From NCBI RefSeq assembly GCF_002943525.1, contig NZ_CP025394.1, forward strand, positions 7,579,001 through 7,643,000: a stretch of DNA of 64,000 nt, written 5' to 3'. Below, in pieces: positions 33,711 to 45,256 of the stretch. Below the pieces are notes generated by a model. It was given only the letters and a program-made list of their open reading frames with translations, was not told the origin of the DNA and searched no databases. A program made the position numbers and the translations under genes. Each line of letters opens with the position of its first letter. The first letter of the stretch is position 1. This DNA comes from Kitasatospora sp. MMS16-BH015 (GTDB lineage: Bacteria; Actinomycetota; Actinomycetes; Streptomycetales; Streptomycetaceae).

Positions 33711-35180
33711 TCAGGTGGTGCGGGCGCGGCCGGCGAGCAGGGCGACGAGGGCCATCGGGAGCAGGAGCAGCGTGAAGGCGGCGGCGTACCCCGGGAGCTG
33801 TGAACTGCCGGATGAGAGAGAGCCGTTGAGTACGACGGAGGCCGAGGCCAGCAGGACGACCTGGCCGAGGTTCATGGTGGTCTGCATCACGCTCGTCACC
33901 CAGCCCTGCCGGCCGGTCGGGCTGTGGGCCAGGGACAGCACGGTGACGCAGGGGTCGAGCAGGCCCATGCCGACGGCCGACAGCGGCATGGCGGCGGCCG
34001 CCGTGAGCGGGGGCACCCCGGGCAGCGAACCGGCGGCCGCGAGGCCGACCGAGACGGCCATGATCACCGCGCCGACCACCACCAGGCGATGCCGGGCGAC
34101 GTGTTGGAGCAGCTTGCCCTGCACCCAGGAGGCGCCCGACCAGACCACGGCGGAGGCGGTGAACGCGACGCCGGTGACCGCCGCCGCCACGTGCCGCTCG
34201 GTGATCAGCATCAGCGGCACCAGGGCCTCGACCGTGAAGTACGTGCCGGCGGTGAGCCCGCGCAGCAGCACCGCCGTCGGTAGCCCGCGCCGGGCCCGCC
34301 AGGTGCCCGCAGGCAGCAGCCGGGGTGCGAACACCGCGAGCAGGCCGAGGCCGGCGGCGGCGAACGGCAGGTGCCGCGCGTCCCAGGCCGCGACGCCGTA
34401 CTGGCCGAGGGCCGCGCCCAGGCTGAGCAGGGCGGCGAGCAGCACCGGCGGTCGCGAGGCGGTCGTGCGGGGAGCGTGAGGCTCGGTCGACGGGCCGGCG
34501 CGGAGGACCAGGACGAGGGCGAGGGCCGGGAGCACGGTCAGTGCCGCCAGGCCGTAGAAGACGACCCGCCACGACCAGCACTCGGCGACCAGCACGGCCA
34601 GCGGCGGGCCCGCGAGCGAGGGGATGATCCAACTGGTGCTCAGCAGGGCGAGCATCCGGGGGCGCAGCTGCTCGGGGTAGGCCTGGCCGATCGCGGTGGT
34701 GACGGAGACGGCGACCATCCCGGCCGCCAGGCCGTCGAGGAACCGGCCGGCCGCGAGCTGCCAGATCGAGCCGCTGGTGGCGGAGACCACCAGCGTCAGG
34801 ACGGACAGGACCATACCGGCGGCCAGCGGTCGGCGTGCGCCCGAGCGGTCCGCCCAGTGCCCGCCGAGCACGCCGCCGAGCAGGCTCGCGGCGACGAAGC
34901 ACCCCGCCACCACGGGGAAGAGCGCCACGCCGTCCAGCTCCCGGGCCGCCGTCGGCAGGATCGGCAGGACGGCCAGCGCCGCGAAGCCGGTCAGGAACAT
35001 CACGGCCGTGAAGGTGGCCGACGTGGCGGCGTGGGGGCGGGTGAAGAGGCCTGCCGCCTCGGGCCGGGAGTCGGGCCGGGAGTCGGGTTGGGCCTCGGGT
35101 TGGGGCGTCGCTTCGGGGTGGACGGTCGTCTCGGAGTGAACGGTGGTCTCGGGGCGGGCCAAGGCTGGTCGGTCGGTCAT
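33711..35180 (-). CDS. MFS exporter
   Basis: A 489-aa major facilitator transporter with a hydrophilic, Glu/Pro-rich N-terminal tail of ~50 residues (ETTVHSETTVHPEATPQPEA...) and then 12 or more transmembrane helices. GHWADRSGARRPLA is the MFS loop 2-3 signature. It resembles drug/proton antiporters. As part of an operon with sugar-nucleotide, amidotransferase and transferase genes it is the likely exporter of the product. Its ATG overlaps the upstream stop (ATGA), so it is translationally coupled to the fusion gene. Confidence 0.87.
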   Translation of the reverse strand: MTDRPALARPETTVHSETTVHPEATPQPEAQPDSRPDSRPEAAGLFTRPHAATSATFTAVMFLTGFAALAVLPILPTAARELDGVALFPVVAGCFVAASLLGGVLGGHWADRSGARRPLAAGMVLSVLTLVVSATSGSIWQLAAGRFLDGLAAGMVAVSVTTAIGQAYPEQLRPRMLALLSTSWIIPSLAGPPLAVLVAECWSWRVVFYGLAALTVLPALALVLVLRAGPSTEPHAPRTTASRPPVLLAALLSLGAALGQYGVAAWDARHLPFAAAGLGLLAVFAPRLLPAGTWRARRGLPTAVLLRGLTAGTYFTVEALVPLMLITERHVAAAVTGVAFTASAVVWSGASWVQGKLLQHVARHRLVVVGAVIMAVSVGLAAAGSLPGVPPLTAAAAMPLSAVGMGLLDPCVTVLSLAHSPTGRQGWVTSVMQTTMNLGQVVLLASASVVLNGSLSSGSSQLPGYAAAFTLLLLPMALVALLAGRARTT

Positions 35181-37051
35181 CGTGTCGGACCGCCGAGTGG
35201 GCTGGTGGGTGTGTCGTGGGTGTCGCAGGCCAGCCACTGGGCCTGGGCGCGGGCGGCCCGGACGAGGTCGGCGGAGGGGGTCCAGCCGAGCTCGGCGGTG
35301 ATCCGGGCGGTGGACACCGGCGGGGTGTGCGGGGCGGGTGCGGCCGTCTCCTCCCAGGGGGTGCGGCGGGCCACCTGGGCCACCAGTTCGGCGAGTTCCT
35401 GCTCGGTGCGGGTGGCGGAGGCCACGTTGAGCACCGCCGGGCCGGCCGGATGGGCCAGGGCGGCGGCGAGCGCCCCGGCCTGGTCGCGGTAGTCGGTCAG
35501 CTGGTGGGTGCGCGGGGCCTCCGCCACAGGCAGCGGGAGACGTGTCCAGGCCCGGTGCATCCAGGTGGCGAGGACGCCCGCCAACGGAGCGTGGGGGCCG
35601 ACCAGTTCGGCGAAGCGGAGGATCTGGACGGGGACGTCGTGCGCCCGACCCCAGGCGAGGCAGGCCTGTTCCTCGCTCCACCAGGCTGCCGCTGTACTGT
35701 CCCGCGGCAGTTCGGTGGGGCCGTCCTTGGTGCCGTCCGGTGCGCCACGGTAGACGGCGGTCGATCCGGCGTAGACCAGCCGGCGGACGCCCGACTGCCG
35801 GGCAGCGGCCAGGACTTCGGTGACCGGCCGGGTGAGTGGATCGCCCAGGTGGATCAGGGTGGTGGGGCCCGGCGTGCCGAGCAGGGTCGCGGGAAGGCCC
35901 AAGTCACCCAGCAGGCCGATGAGTTGGGTGGCGTAGCCGGGCTGTCCGCTCACGGCGACGGTCGCCGGTGCAGCGGGCCGTCCGGTGGTCTCGGCGGCTC
36001 GGCCCGCCGCCAGGGCGGCCAGGGCGAGGTCGCGGATCGGCGGGATCATCGGCAGCAGTTCGGCGCGGGTGTACTCCTCGCAGAGCCCGCCCGGGCCGAG
36101 TGACTCCATCACGGCGGCGGCGACCTCCGGTGCCGGGTCCTGTTCGGTCAGCCCGGCCAGCACGAGACCGGTGGCGAAGCCGGTGAGCCAGACCTCGCGG
36201 CACACCTCGGCGGGCAGGGCGGGCCGCGCCGCCGCTTCGAAGGCCGCCAGGCAGGCGTCGAGCACGCCGGCCCGGCGCAGGTACCGCTCGGTCTCCAGGT
36301 ACTCCCACCCGGAGTCGTGGCGGACGGCGCAGCGGGCCCAGCCGTACTGGTAGAAGGGCACCACGGAGAAGTTCGCGCAGCCGGCCGGTCCGCCCGGTCC
36401 GCCCGGTCCGCCCGGTCCGCCCGGTCCGCCCGGACCGGTGACGGCGGCTTGCTTGGTGAAGTACGTGGCGCAGCGCCAGCCGTGGGAGCTGTTGCCCGCG
36501 ATGCTGGGCATGTCGTCGTGGTCGGCGGTGCTGGGGACGGCGATCCGGACGGGGATGCCGAGGTGCTTCAGGTAGCGCTGGATCACCACGTCGTAGGGCC
36601 AGCCGTCACCGTGGGCGGCGGCGAACTCCCGGTAGCCGCGGGCGGCTTCGGCCGGCAGCAGCAGGGCGAGCGAGGGCACGTGCTCGTCGATGGCGTACGC
36701 CCAGTCGGCGCCGAGCAGCGCCCCGAGCCGGACGACTCCGCTGTTGCGGCCGTCCCAGCCTTCGTAGCAGGCCACCGCCTCGCCCGGGGCGGCCGCGGCG
36801 GCCTGTTCGAGGTGCTCGAAGAACCCGGCCGCGAGCAGCACGTCGTCCTGGAGCACCAGGTGGTGGGTGGCCTCCGGGGCGACGCAGCTCCAGGACGGGT
36901 CGGCGACCCGCAGGGCGGTCGGCGGGCCGGCGGGATCGGGGTCGGCCACGACGCGGATGCGTCCCTGCGGGTCCGCCGCGGCGAGGGCCCGGGCCGCCTC
37001 GATTCGTCTCGGATGGGTCATGACGGCGCCGGACAGGAAGACAGGACTCAA
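35177..37051 (-). CDS. Fusion of a glycosyltransferase-like domain and an NAD-dependent epimerase/reductase-like domain
   Basis: A protein of about 624 aa. The first ~200 residues resemble a sugar-transferase fold: LSGAVMTHPRRIEAARAL, an acidic HHLVLQDDVLLAAGF, and SIAGNSSHGWRC. A five-unit glycine-glycine-proline linker follows, then a middle helical region (about 240-350). Residues ~360-610 are an extended-SDR domain with TLIHLGDPL, VRRLVYAGSTAVYRG, VQILRFAELVGPH and VLNVASA, missing the classical glycine-rich start and YxxxK. This combination is unknown to me. I start at TTG 37051 because it overlaps the preceding 66-aa ORF (TTGA) and has AAGGAA upstream; GTG at 37078 is an alternative. 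Confidence 0.7.
   Translation of the reverse strand: MSPVFLSGAVMTHPRRIEAARALAAADPQGRIRVVADPDPAGPPTALRVADPSWSCVAPEATHHLVLQDDVLLAAGFFEHLEQAAAAAPGEAVACYEGWDGRNSGVVRLGALLGADWAYAIDEHVPSLALLLPAEAARGYREFAAAHGDGWPYDVVIQRYLKHLGIPVRIAVPSTADHDDMPSIAGNSSHGWRCATYFTKQAAVTGPGGPGGPGGPGGPGGPAGCANFSVVPFYQYGWARCAVRHDSGWEYLETERYLRRAGVLDACLAAFEAAARPALPAEVCREVWLTGFATGLVLAGLTEQDPAPEVAAAVMESLGPGGLCEEYTRAELLPMIPPIRDLALAALAAGRAAETTGRPAAPATVAVSGQPGYATQLIGLLGDLGLPATLLGTPGPTTLIHLGDPLTRPVTEVLAAARQSGVRRLVYAGSTAVYRGAPDGTKDGPTELPRDSTAAAWWSEEQACLAWGRAHDVPVQILRFAELVGPHAPLAGVLATWMHRAWTRLPLPVAEAPRTHQLTDYRDQAGALAAALAHPAGPAVLNVASATRTEQELAELVAQVARRTPWEETAAPAPHTPPVSTARITAELGWTPSADLVRAARAQAQWLACDTHDTPTSPLGGPTR
36387..36431 (+). repeat. 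Five tandem copies of a 9-bp unit (GGTCCGCCC) inside the fusion gene
   Basis: Five perfect 9-bp copies encode the Gly-Gly-Pro linker between the two halves of the fusion protein. Changes in copy number would keep frame and only alter linker length. Confidence 0.95.
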
Positions 37052-37248
37052 GGGGGTTCCTTCACTCTGAGCGTGCACCGGTCTCCGGTGGCGATTTCGC
37101 CGCGCAGAAAGCGGTCGTGGATATCTCGGTGCACCACGAGATCTTCGGGGGATGGAACTCCCCGACTGATTCGAAGCATTCGGCGGTGAATTTCCTGGAC
37201 ATCGTCAAAAACGAGGGGGCGACCGATTTCGGTGACCCTGTCGCTCAT
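37048..37248 (-). CDS. Small ORF coupled to the fusion gene, unknown function
   Basis: A 66-residue ORF (MSDRVTEIGRPLVFDDVQEI..., ending RCTLRVKEPP) that opens the operon. It resembles no family I know. Support for it being real: its TGA overlaps the TTG start of the fusion gene, it has a balanced, amphipathic amino-acid composition, and it begins just downstream of a good promoter. Against: the ribosome-binding site (CAGGA next to the ATG) is poor, and its third codon positions are less GC-rich than those of its neighbours. It could be a short acceptor, leader or helper protein. Confidence 0.45.
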   Translation of the reverse strand: MSDRVTEIGRPLVFDDVQEIHRRMLRISRGVPSPEDLVVHRDIHDRFLRGEIATGDRCTLRVKEPP

Positions 37249-37284
37249 TCCTGGATGTGGAGGTGCTGTGTTGAATCGGCCCTG

Positions 37285-37314
37285 ACCCTACGAGGTGGAT
37301 CGAGGCCCGGTCAA
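37285..37314 (-). promoter_or_regulatory. HrdB-type promoter of the asnB operon
   Basis: Read on the minus strand, TTGACC (37309-37314) is followed after 18 bp by TAGGGT (37285-37290), a very good match to the Streptomyces principal-sigma consensus. It lies 36 bp upstream of the 66-aa ORF and points into the operon. Confidence 0.65.
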
Positions 37315-37390
37315 GGACTGATCGCCGCTCGACGGCACGTCAGGAAGCTGCCAGGGCAGGGCTTGACGCGGCGCCGGATGCCCTTGCATG

Positions 37391-37406
37391 CTTGGTCTAG
37401 ACCAGT
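37391..37406. promoter_or_regulatory. Candidate DasR binding site (dre)
   Basis: CTTGGTCTAGACCAGT contains the perfect 12-bp palindrome TGGTCTAGACCA, the core of the dre consensus of the GntR-family regulator DasR, which senses aminosugar phosphates. It lies 77 bp upstream of the -35 of the asnB operon promoter and between that operon and cobN. No other dre-like sequence was seen in the window. Confidence 0.6.
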
Positions 37407-37504
37407 CCTCCGGGAGGGGCGGGCGATCCGTTCGGGTGGGGTGATTCCGCGCGCATTTCCTGCTGCGCGACAACGGAATTGCACGGTGGTTCGCAGACGT
37501 GAAA

Positions 37505-37542
37505 AGCCCCGGCCCGCGAGCGGGTGCTCGCGGGCCGGGGCT
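37505..37542 (-). terminator. Strong rho-independent terminator after cobN
   Basis: A perfect 17-bp GC-rich inverted repeat with a 4-base loop starts 16 bp past the cobN stop and is followed on the minus strand by TTTC. It is well placed to end the cobN transcript and isolate it from the asnB operon. Confidence 0.85.
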
Positions 37543-37557
37543 CGGGGACGGCTGGGG

Positions 37558-41178
<3,621 letters not shown>

Positions 41179-41227
41179 GCGGCGGGCCTCCCGGCCGGGT
41201 GGGTGGACAGCTCAGAGCAACCACAGC

Positions 41228-41300
41228 GGGGGCGCGGGGAACGGCGCGCGCAACTGGGTACGACGGAGGGCGGTTGGGCGCGCAGTTCCCCGCGCCCCTG
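41228..41300. repeat. Long inverted repeat between the riboswitch and cobN
   Basis: Two arms of about 27 bp (41228-41254 and 41273-41300), differing at only a few positions, enclose an ~18-base loop and can form a very stable hairpin. The GCGCAGTTCCCCGCGCCCCTG-type arm is a dispersed repeat common in Streptomyces genomes, and its second arm recurs exactly inside cobG. Lying in the cobN leader downstream of the riboswitch, it could also serve as a terminator or as part of the expression platform. Confidence 0.8.
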
Positions 41301-41387
41301 AACTTCACGCCCCAGAAGGGAGCGCCCAAGCACGGGCAGCATTGGTCGAGCCTTCCTCGGGGTCCGCGCCCCGTGGGGTGAGTCGTG

Positions 41388-41525
41388 GACGGCTGGAGTT
41401 CCTGACTTCCCCGGCTGGTGAGCCGAGGTCACAGTGGCGGGACCGCACCGGGCTTGCACCGGTTTCCTCCGTTGTGCGCCGTCGCTGGCGTGGGCGCCCG
41501 CGAGGGCGGCCCGGTGGCATCGTAC
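41388..41525 (-). ncRNA. Cobalamin (B12) riboswitch in the cobN leader
   Basis: The minus strand contains GGAGGAAACCGGTGCAAGCC, then CGGTCCCGCCACTGTGACC and, after a short stem, AAGTCAGGAACTCCAGCC: the conserved core and B12-box elements of actinobacterial cobalamin riboswitches. A TACGAT -10-like box (41519-41524) lies at its 5' end. It should repress cobN when adenosylcobalamin is high. About 210 bp, including a large hairpin, separate it from the cobN start. Confidence 0.9.
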
Positions 41526-41616
41526 GGGGTGTCGCGTGACGGGGACAGAGCGTACGGGGGTGGGTGTGATCCACACGGCAGCGGTGGGCGGGCGGATCGT
41601 GGGTATGCTCGCGGCC

Positions 41617-42864
41617 ATGTCATCCCGACCCCCCGCCGGCGAAGCGGGCTCCGAGCTGCCCGGCAGGGGCGCGGCGGACGCCTGCCCCGGTGCGTTGCGG
41701 CTGCACGCCGCGGATGACGGCCACCTGGCTCGGGTACGGATACCGGGTGGGTTGCTGACGGATCGTCAGGCCTTGGTACTGGCGGATGCGGCGGCCGAGC
41801 TGGGCGACGGGCAGTTGGAGACGACGTCCCGGGGGAACGTCCAACTCCGCGGTCTGGCCGCCGATTCGGGGCTGGAGCTGGGGCGGCGGTTGCGGGCTGC
41901 GGGGCTGCTGCCCTCGGACACGCACGAGCGGGTGCGGAACATCGTGGCTTCGCCCGGGGCGGGGCTGGACGGGTTGGGTTTCGCCGACGTGCAGGGGTGG
42001 GTGCGGGAGCTGGATGCTGCGCTCTGTGCGTCGGATGTGGCTGCTGGGCTCTCGGGCAAGTTCCTCTTCGCGTTGGACGACGGGCGGGGGGATGTGGCTG
42101 CCCTCGATGCCGATGTGACGTTGATCGCAGTGGCCGGGGGCGGGGCCCTGCTGCGGCTCGGGCGGGCTCGGACGGCGCGGGTGGTTCCGGCGGGGGGCGA
42201 GGTCGCGGCTGCTCTTGCGGCGGCGGTGGAGTTCCTGGGGGTGGCCGATGGGGCTTGGCACGTGCGGGAGGTGTCTTCGCTGGCGCTCGGGCGTGAGCCG
42301 ATACCGGGGTTCGGGGGGCGTCCCGTGGGGGTCGGTCTGTTGCCGGGTGCGGGAAGGCTCTCTGCCGGAAGCGCGCAGTTCCCCGCGCCCCTGGGTAGTG
42401 CAACTGAGTCTTTGTGCGTCGGGTTGCCGTTCGGGCGGGTGACTGTTGCGCAGTGGCGGTTGATGGCTTCGGTGGGGCGGGAGCTGCGGGTCACGCCGTG
42501 GCGGTCGGTGGTGTTGCCTGGGGTCGGTGCTGAGGTGCTGGCTGAGCTGGGGGCGGCCGGGCTGCGGGTCTCGGGGGAGTCGGCCTGGGCCGGGGCGAGT
42601 GCCTGTACCGGGGCGCCGGGGTGCGGGAAGTCGGTGGCGGACGTGCGGCGGGATGCCGCTGCGGCGCTGGACGGGATGGCGGCCGGGGGGCTGCCGGTGC
42701 ACTGGTCGGGGTGTGAGCGGCGGTGCGGGCACCCCTCGGGGGTGTGGGTGGATGTGCTGGCGACGGGGCCCGAGGGGTACCGGGTCGCCGGGGGTGCGAG
42801 TTTTGTCGATGTGACGAGAGAAGAGATGGCTGCGGCGGTGGCCGAGGCCCGGAGGACGAAGTGA
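41617..42864 (+). CDS. cobG: Precorrin-3B synthase CobG
   Basis: A 415-aa sulfite/nitrite-reductase-like mono-oxygenase that converts precorrin-3A to precorrin-3B with O2, the mark of the aerobic corrin pathway. Seen: two ferredoxin-like half-domains (HLARVRIPGGLLTDRQ; TTSRGNVQLRGL) and the [4Fe-4S]/siroheme cysteines in SACTGAPGCGKS and GCERRCGHPSG. A 23-bp copy of the dispersed repeat found in the cobN leader lies in frame at 42371-42393 and encodes the AQFPAP stretch. Codon use is less strongly G/C-ending than in neighbours (many GCT, TTG, GGG). ATG 41605 is an alternative start. It is divergent from cobN. Confidence 0.9.
   Translation: MSSRPPAGEAGSELPGRGAADACPGALRLHAADDGHLARVRIPGGLLTDRQALVLADAAAELGDGQLETTSRGNVQLRGLAADSGLELGRRLRAAGLLPSDTHERVRNIVASPGAGLDGLGFADVQGWVRELDAALCASDVAAGLSGKFLFALDDGRGDVAALDADVTLIAVAGGGALLRLGRARTARVVPAGGEVAAALAAAVEFLGVADGAWHVREVSSLALGREPIPGFGGRPVGVGLLPGAGRLSAGSAQFPAPLGSATESLCVGLPFGRVTVAQWRLMASVGRELRVTPWRSVVLPGVGAEVLAELGAAGLRVSGESAWAGASACTGAPGCGKSVADVRRDAAAALDGMAAGGLPVHWSGCERRCGHPSGVWVDVLATGPEGYRVAGGASFVDVTREEMAAAVAEARRTK
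42371..42393 (+). repeat. Dispersed repeat copy inside cobG
   Basis: A 23-bp stretch ending CAGTTCCCCGCGCCCCTG is identical to 41278-41300 in the cobN leader. Here it lies inside the coding sequence and stays in frame. Confidence 0.85.
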
Positions 42865-43487
42865 TCGAGTACGAGAAGGACGGCGCCGCGATCTACCGGC
42901 AGTCCTTTGCCACCATCCGGGCCGAGGCCGATCTGGCGGGGCTGCCGGAGGACGTCGCGCGGGTCGCCGTGCGGATGATCCACGCCTGCGGAATGACCGA
43001 CCTGGTGAGGGACATCGCGTTCTCGGCGAAGGCGGTGGCCGATGCGCGGGCCGCGCTGCTCGCCGGGGCGCCGATCCTCTGCGACGTGTCGATGGTGGCG
43101 AGCGGGGTGACCCGCAAGCGGCTGCCGGCCGACAACGAGGTGGTCTGCACGCTCTCCGACCCGTCGGTGCCGGCACTGGCCAAGGAGATGGGCAACACCC
43201 GGAGCGCGGCGGCGATGGAGCTGTGGCTGCCGAAGCTCGAAGGGGCCGTGGTGGCGGTGGGCAACGCGCCGACCTCGCTGTTCCGGCTGCTGGAGATGGT
43301 CGCGGCCGGCGCGCCGCGGCCGGCGGCCGTGATCGGGGTGCCGGTGGGCTTCATCGGGGCCGCCGAGTCAAAGGAGGCGCTGGCGGCGAACGAGCTGGGG
43401 CTCGAGTACCTGGTGGTGCGGGGCCGTCGGGGCGGCAGTGCGATCGCCGCCGCCGCGATCAACGCGATTGCGAGTGAGGAAGAGTGA
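42861..43487 (+). CDS. cobH: Precorrin-8X methylmutase CobH
   Basis: A 208-aa enzyme that moves the C11 methyl group to C12 to form hydrogenobyrinic acid. Seen: the N-terminal IEYEKDGAAIYRQSFATIRAE, the catalytic histidine H41 in RMIHACGM, DVSMVASGVTRKRL and GNAPTSLFRLLEM, GVPVGFIGAAESKEAL. The GTG start at 42861 overlaps the cobG stop (GTGA), and its own stop overlaps the next GTG in the same way, so cobG-cobH-cobIJ are translationally coupled. Confidence 0.95.
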   Translation: MIEYEKDGAAIYRQSFATIRAEADLAGLPEDVARVAVRMIHACGMTDLVRDIAFSAKAVADARAALLAGAPILCDVSMVASGVTRKRLPADNEVVCTLSDPSVPALAKEMGNTRSAAAMELWLPKLEGAVVAVGNAPTSLFRLLEMVAAGAPRPAAVIGVPVGFIGAAESKEALAANELGLEYLVVRGRRGGSAIAAAAINAIASEEE

Positions 43488-45019
43488 CGGAACGTCAGAC
43501 CGGACGGCTGTACGGGGTCGGCCTCGGGCCGGGTGACCCGGAGTTGGTGACCGTCAAGGCCGCCGGGCTCATCGCCAAGGCCGACGTGATCGCGTACCAC
43601 AGTGCGCGGCACGGCCGTTCGATCGCCAGGTCGATAGCCGAGCACTACCTGACGGGCGGCCAGATCGAGGAGAAGCTGGTCTACCCGATCACGGTGGAGA
43701 CCACCGACCACCCGGGCGGGTACCGGGGGGCGCTGGACGACTTCTACGAGGAGGCCGCGGCCCGGCTCGCGGCGCACCTGGACGCCGGGCGGGACGTGGT
43801 GGTGCTCGCCGAGGGCGACCCGCTGTTCTACGGCTCGTACCAGCACATGCACAAGCGGCTCGCGCACCGGTACCCGACCGAGGTCGTGCCCGGGGTCACC
43901 TCGGTGAGCGCGGCGGCGGCCCGGCTGGGCAAGCCGCTGGTGGAGGCCGAGGAGGTGCTCACGATCATTCCGGGCACCCTGCCGGAGGAGGAGCTGACGG
44001 CGCGGCTGGCCGCGACCGACTCCGCCGTGGTGATGAAGCTGGGCCGCACCTTCCCCGCCGTGAAGCGGGCGCTGGAGCGGTCCGGGCGCCTCGCCGAGGC
44101 GCAGTACGTGGAGCGGGCCACCATGCCGGGGGAGCGGACGGCGCCGCTGGCCGAGGTGGACGAGGAGGGCGTGCCGTACTTCTCGGTGGCCGTGCTGCCC
44201 AGCCGGGTGGCGCAGCTGGACACCAAGGGGCAGTCGTACGACGGCAGTTCGCCGGTGGTGGACGAGACGGCCGGCGAGGTCGTGGTGGTCGGCACCGGGC
44301 CGGCCGGGCCGCTCTGGCTGACACCGGAGGCGCGCGGGGTGCTGGCCGGGGCCACCGACCTGGTCGGGTACACCACGTACCTGGACCGGGTGCCGGTGCG
44401 GGCCGGGCAGCTGCGGCACGGCTCGGACAACAAGGTGGAGGCCGAGCGGGCCGAGTTCGCGCTCGACCTGGCGCGGCGGGGCCGGAAGGTCGTGGTGGTC
44501 TCCTCCGGTGACCCGGGCGTGTTCGCCATGGCCACCGCCGTGCTGGAGGCCGCCTGCGCCGAGCCGTACCGCTCGGTGCCGGTGCGGATCGTGCCCGGGA
44601 TGACCGCCGCGCACGCCGCCGCCTCGCGGGCCGGCGCGCCGCTGGGGCACGACTACGCGACCGTCTCGCTCTCCGACCGGCTCAAGCCGTGGGAGGTGGT
44701 GGCCAAGCGGCTGCGCGCGGCGGCCGAGGCCGATCTGGTGCTCGCGCTCTACAACCCCGGCTCGAAGAGCCGCACCACCCAGGTCGGGCTCACCAAGGAA
44801 CTGCTGCTCGAGTACCGGGAGTTCGACACCCCCGTGGTGATGGCCCGGGACGTGGGCGGCCCGACCGAGCGGGTCCGCACCGTGAAGCTGGGCGAGCTGG
44901 ACCCGGCCGAGGTCGACATGCGCACCCTGCTGCTGATCGGCTCCTCGCAGACCCAGGCCGTCGCCCGGGACAACGGGACCGAAGTGGTCTGGACCCCGCG
45001 GCGGTACCCGGAGGTCTGA
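43484..45019 (+). CDS. cobIJ: Fused precorrin-2 C20-methyltransferase / precorrin-3B C17-methyltransferase (CobI-CobJ)
   Basis: A 511-aa fusion of two SAM-dependent corrin methyltransferases. The CobI half (about 1-245) opens with LYGVGLGPGDPELVTVKAAGLI and has LAEGDPLFYGSYQHMH and VVPGVTSVSAAAARLG. The CobJ half (about 258-511) opens with VVVVGTGPAGPLWLTPEA and has VVSSGDPGVFAMA and ALYNPGSKSRTTQV. The fusion is normal in actinobacteria. It adds methyl groups at C20 (before CobG) and C17 (after CobG). It is the last gene of the coupled cobGHIJ unit and is followed by a terminator hairpin. Confidence 0.96.
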   Translation: MTERQTGRLYGVGLGPGDPELVTVKAAGLIAKADVIAYHSARHGRSIARSIAEHYLTGGQIEEKLVYPITVETTDHPGGYRGALDDFYEEAAARLAAHLDAGRDVVVLAEGDPLFYGSYQHMHKRLAHRYPTEVVPGVTSVSAAAARLGKPLVEAEEVLTIIPGTLPEEELTARLAATDSAVVMKLGRTFPAVKRALERSGRLAEAQYVERATMPGERTAPLAEVDEEGVPYFSVAVLPSRVAQLDTKGQSYDGSSPVVDETAGEVVVVGTGPAGPLWLTPEARGVLAGATDLVGYTTYLDRVPVRAGQLRHGSDNKVEAERAEFALDLARRGRKVVVVSSGDPGVFAMATAVLEAACAEPYRSVPVRIVPGMTAAHAAASRAGAPLGHDYATVSLSDRLKPWEVVAKRLRAAAEADLVLALYNPGSKSRTTQVGLTKELLLEYREFDTPVVMARDVGGPTERVRTVKLGELDPAEVDMRTLLLIGSSQTQAVARDNGTEVVWTPRRYPEV

Positions 45020-45038
45020 CCGGTCAGACCCAGCACGG

Positions 45039-45075
45039 GCCCGCCCCCTCGCCGTACGTCGGCAAGGGGGCGGGC
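45039..45075 (+). terminator. Terminator after cobIJ
   Basis: A GC-rich inverted repeat (GCCCGCCCCCT ... AGGGGGCGGGC) starts 19 bp after the stop, with a ~15-base loop containing GCCGTACGTCGGC. No long T-run follows. It separates the corrin operon from the RiPP cluster. Confidence 0.7.
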
Positions 45076-45161
45076 CTGTCACGTTGTGGGTCGCCGATCG
45101 CGGTTCAAGCGGCGGGAGTTGATGGTGCATCAGTGGCAACGACCGTTTCCTGTCACGGGTG

Positions 45162-45189
45162 GTGACCGGTTTTTGAACCACTGTAAATT
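45162..45189 (+). promoter_or_regulatory. Candidate promoter of the RiPP cluster
   Basis: GTGACC (45162-45167) and TAAATT (45184-45189) are 16 bp apart in the most AT-rich part of the gap, about 65 bp before the precursor start. The match to the principal-sigma consensus is moderate. Confidence 0.4.
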
Positions 45190-45256
45190 CCTCTCCGACA
45201 GCTGAGATGGACGTCCGGTCCGGATCAGGCGGTCACCGACAGAAGGGATGAGAACC

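Noticed and set aside
41531..41616. Second B12 riboswitch for cobG on the plus strand
   Set aside because: The core motifs read only on the minus strand, toward cobN.
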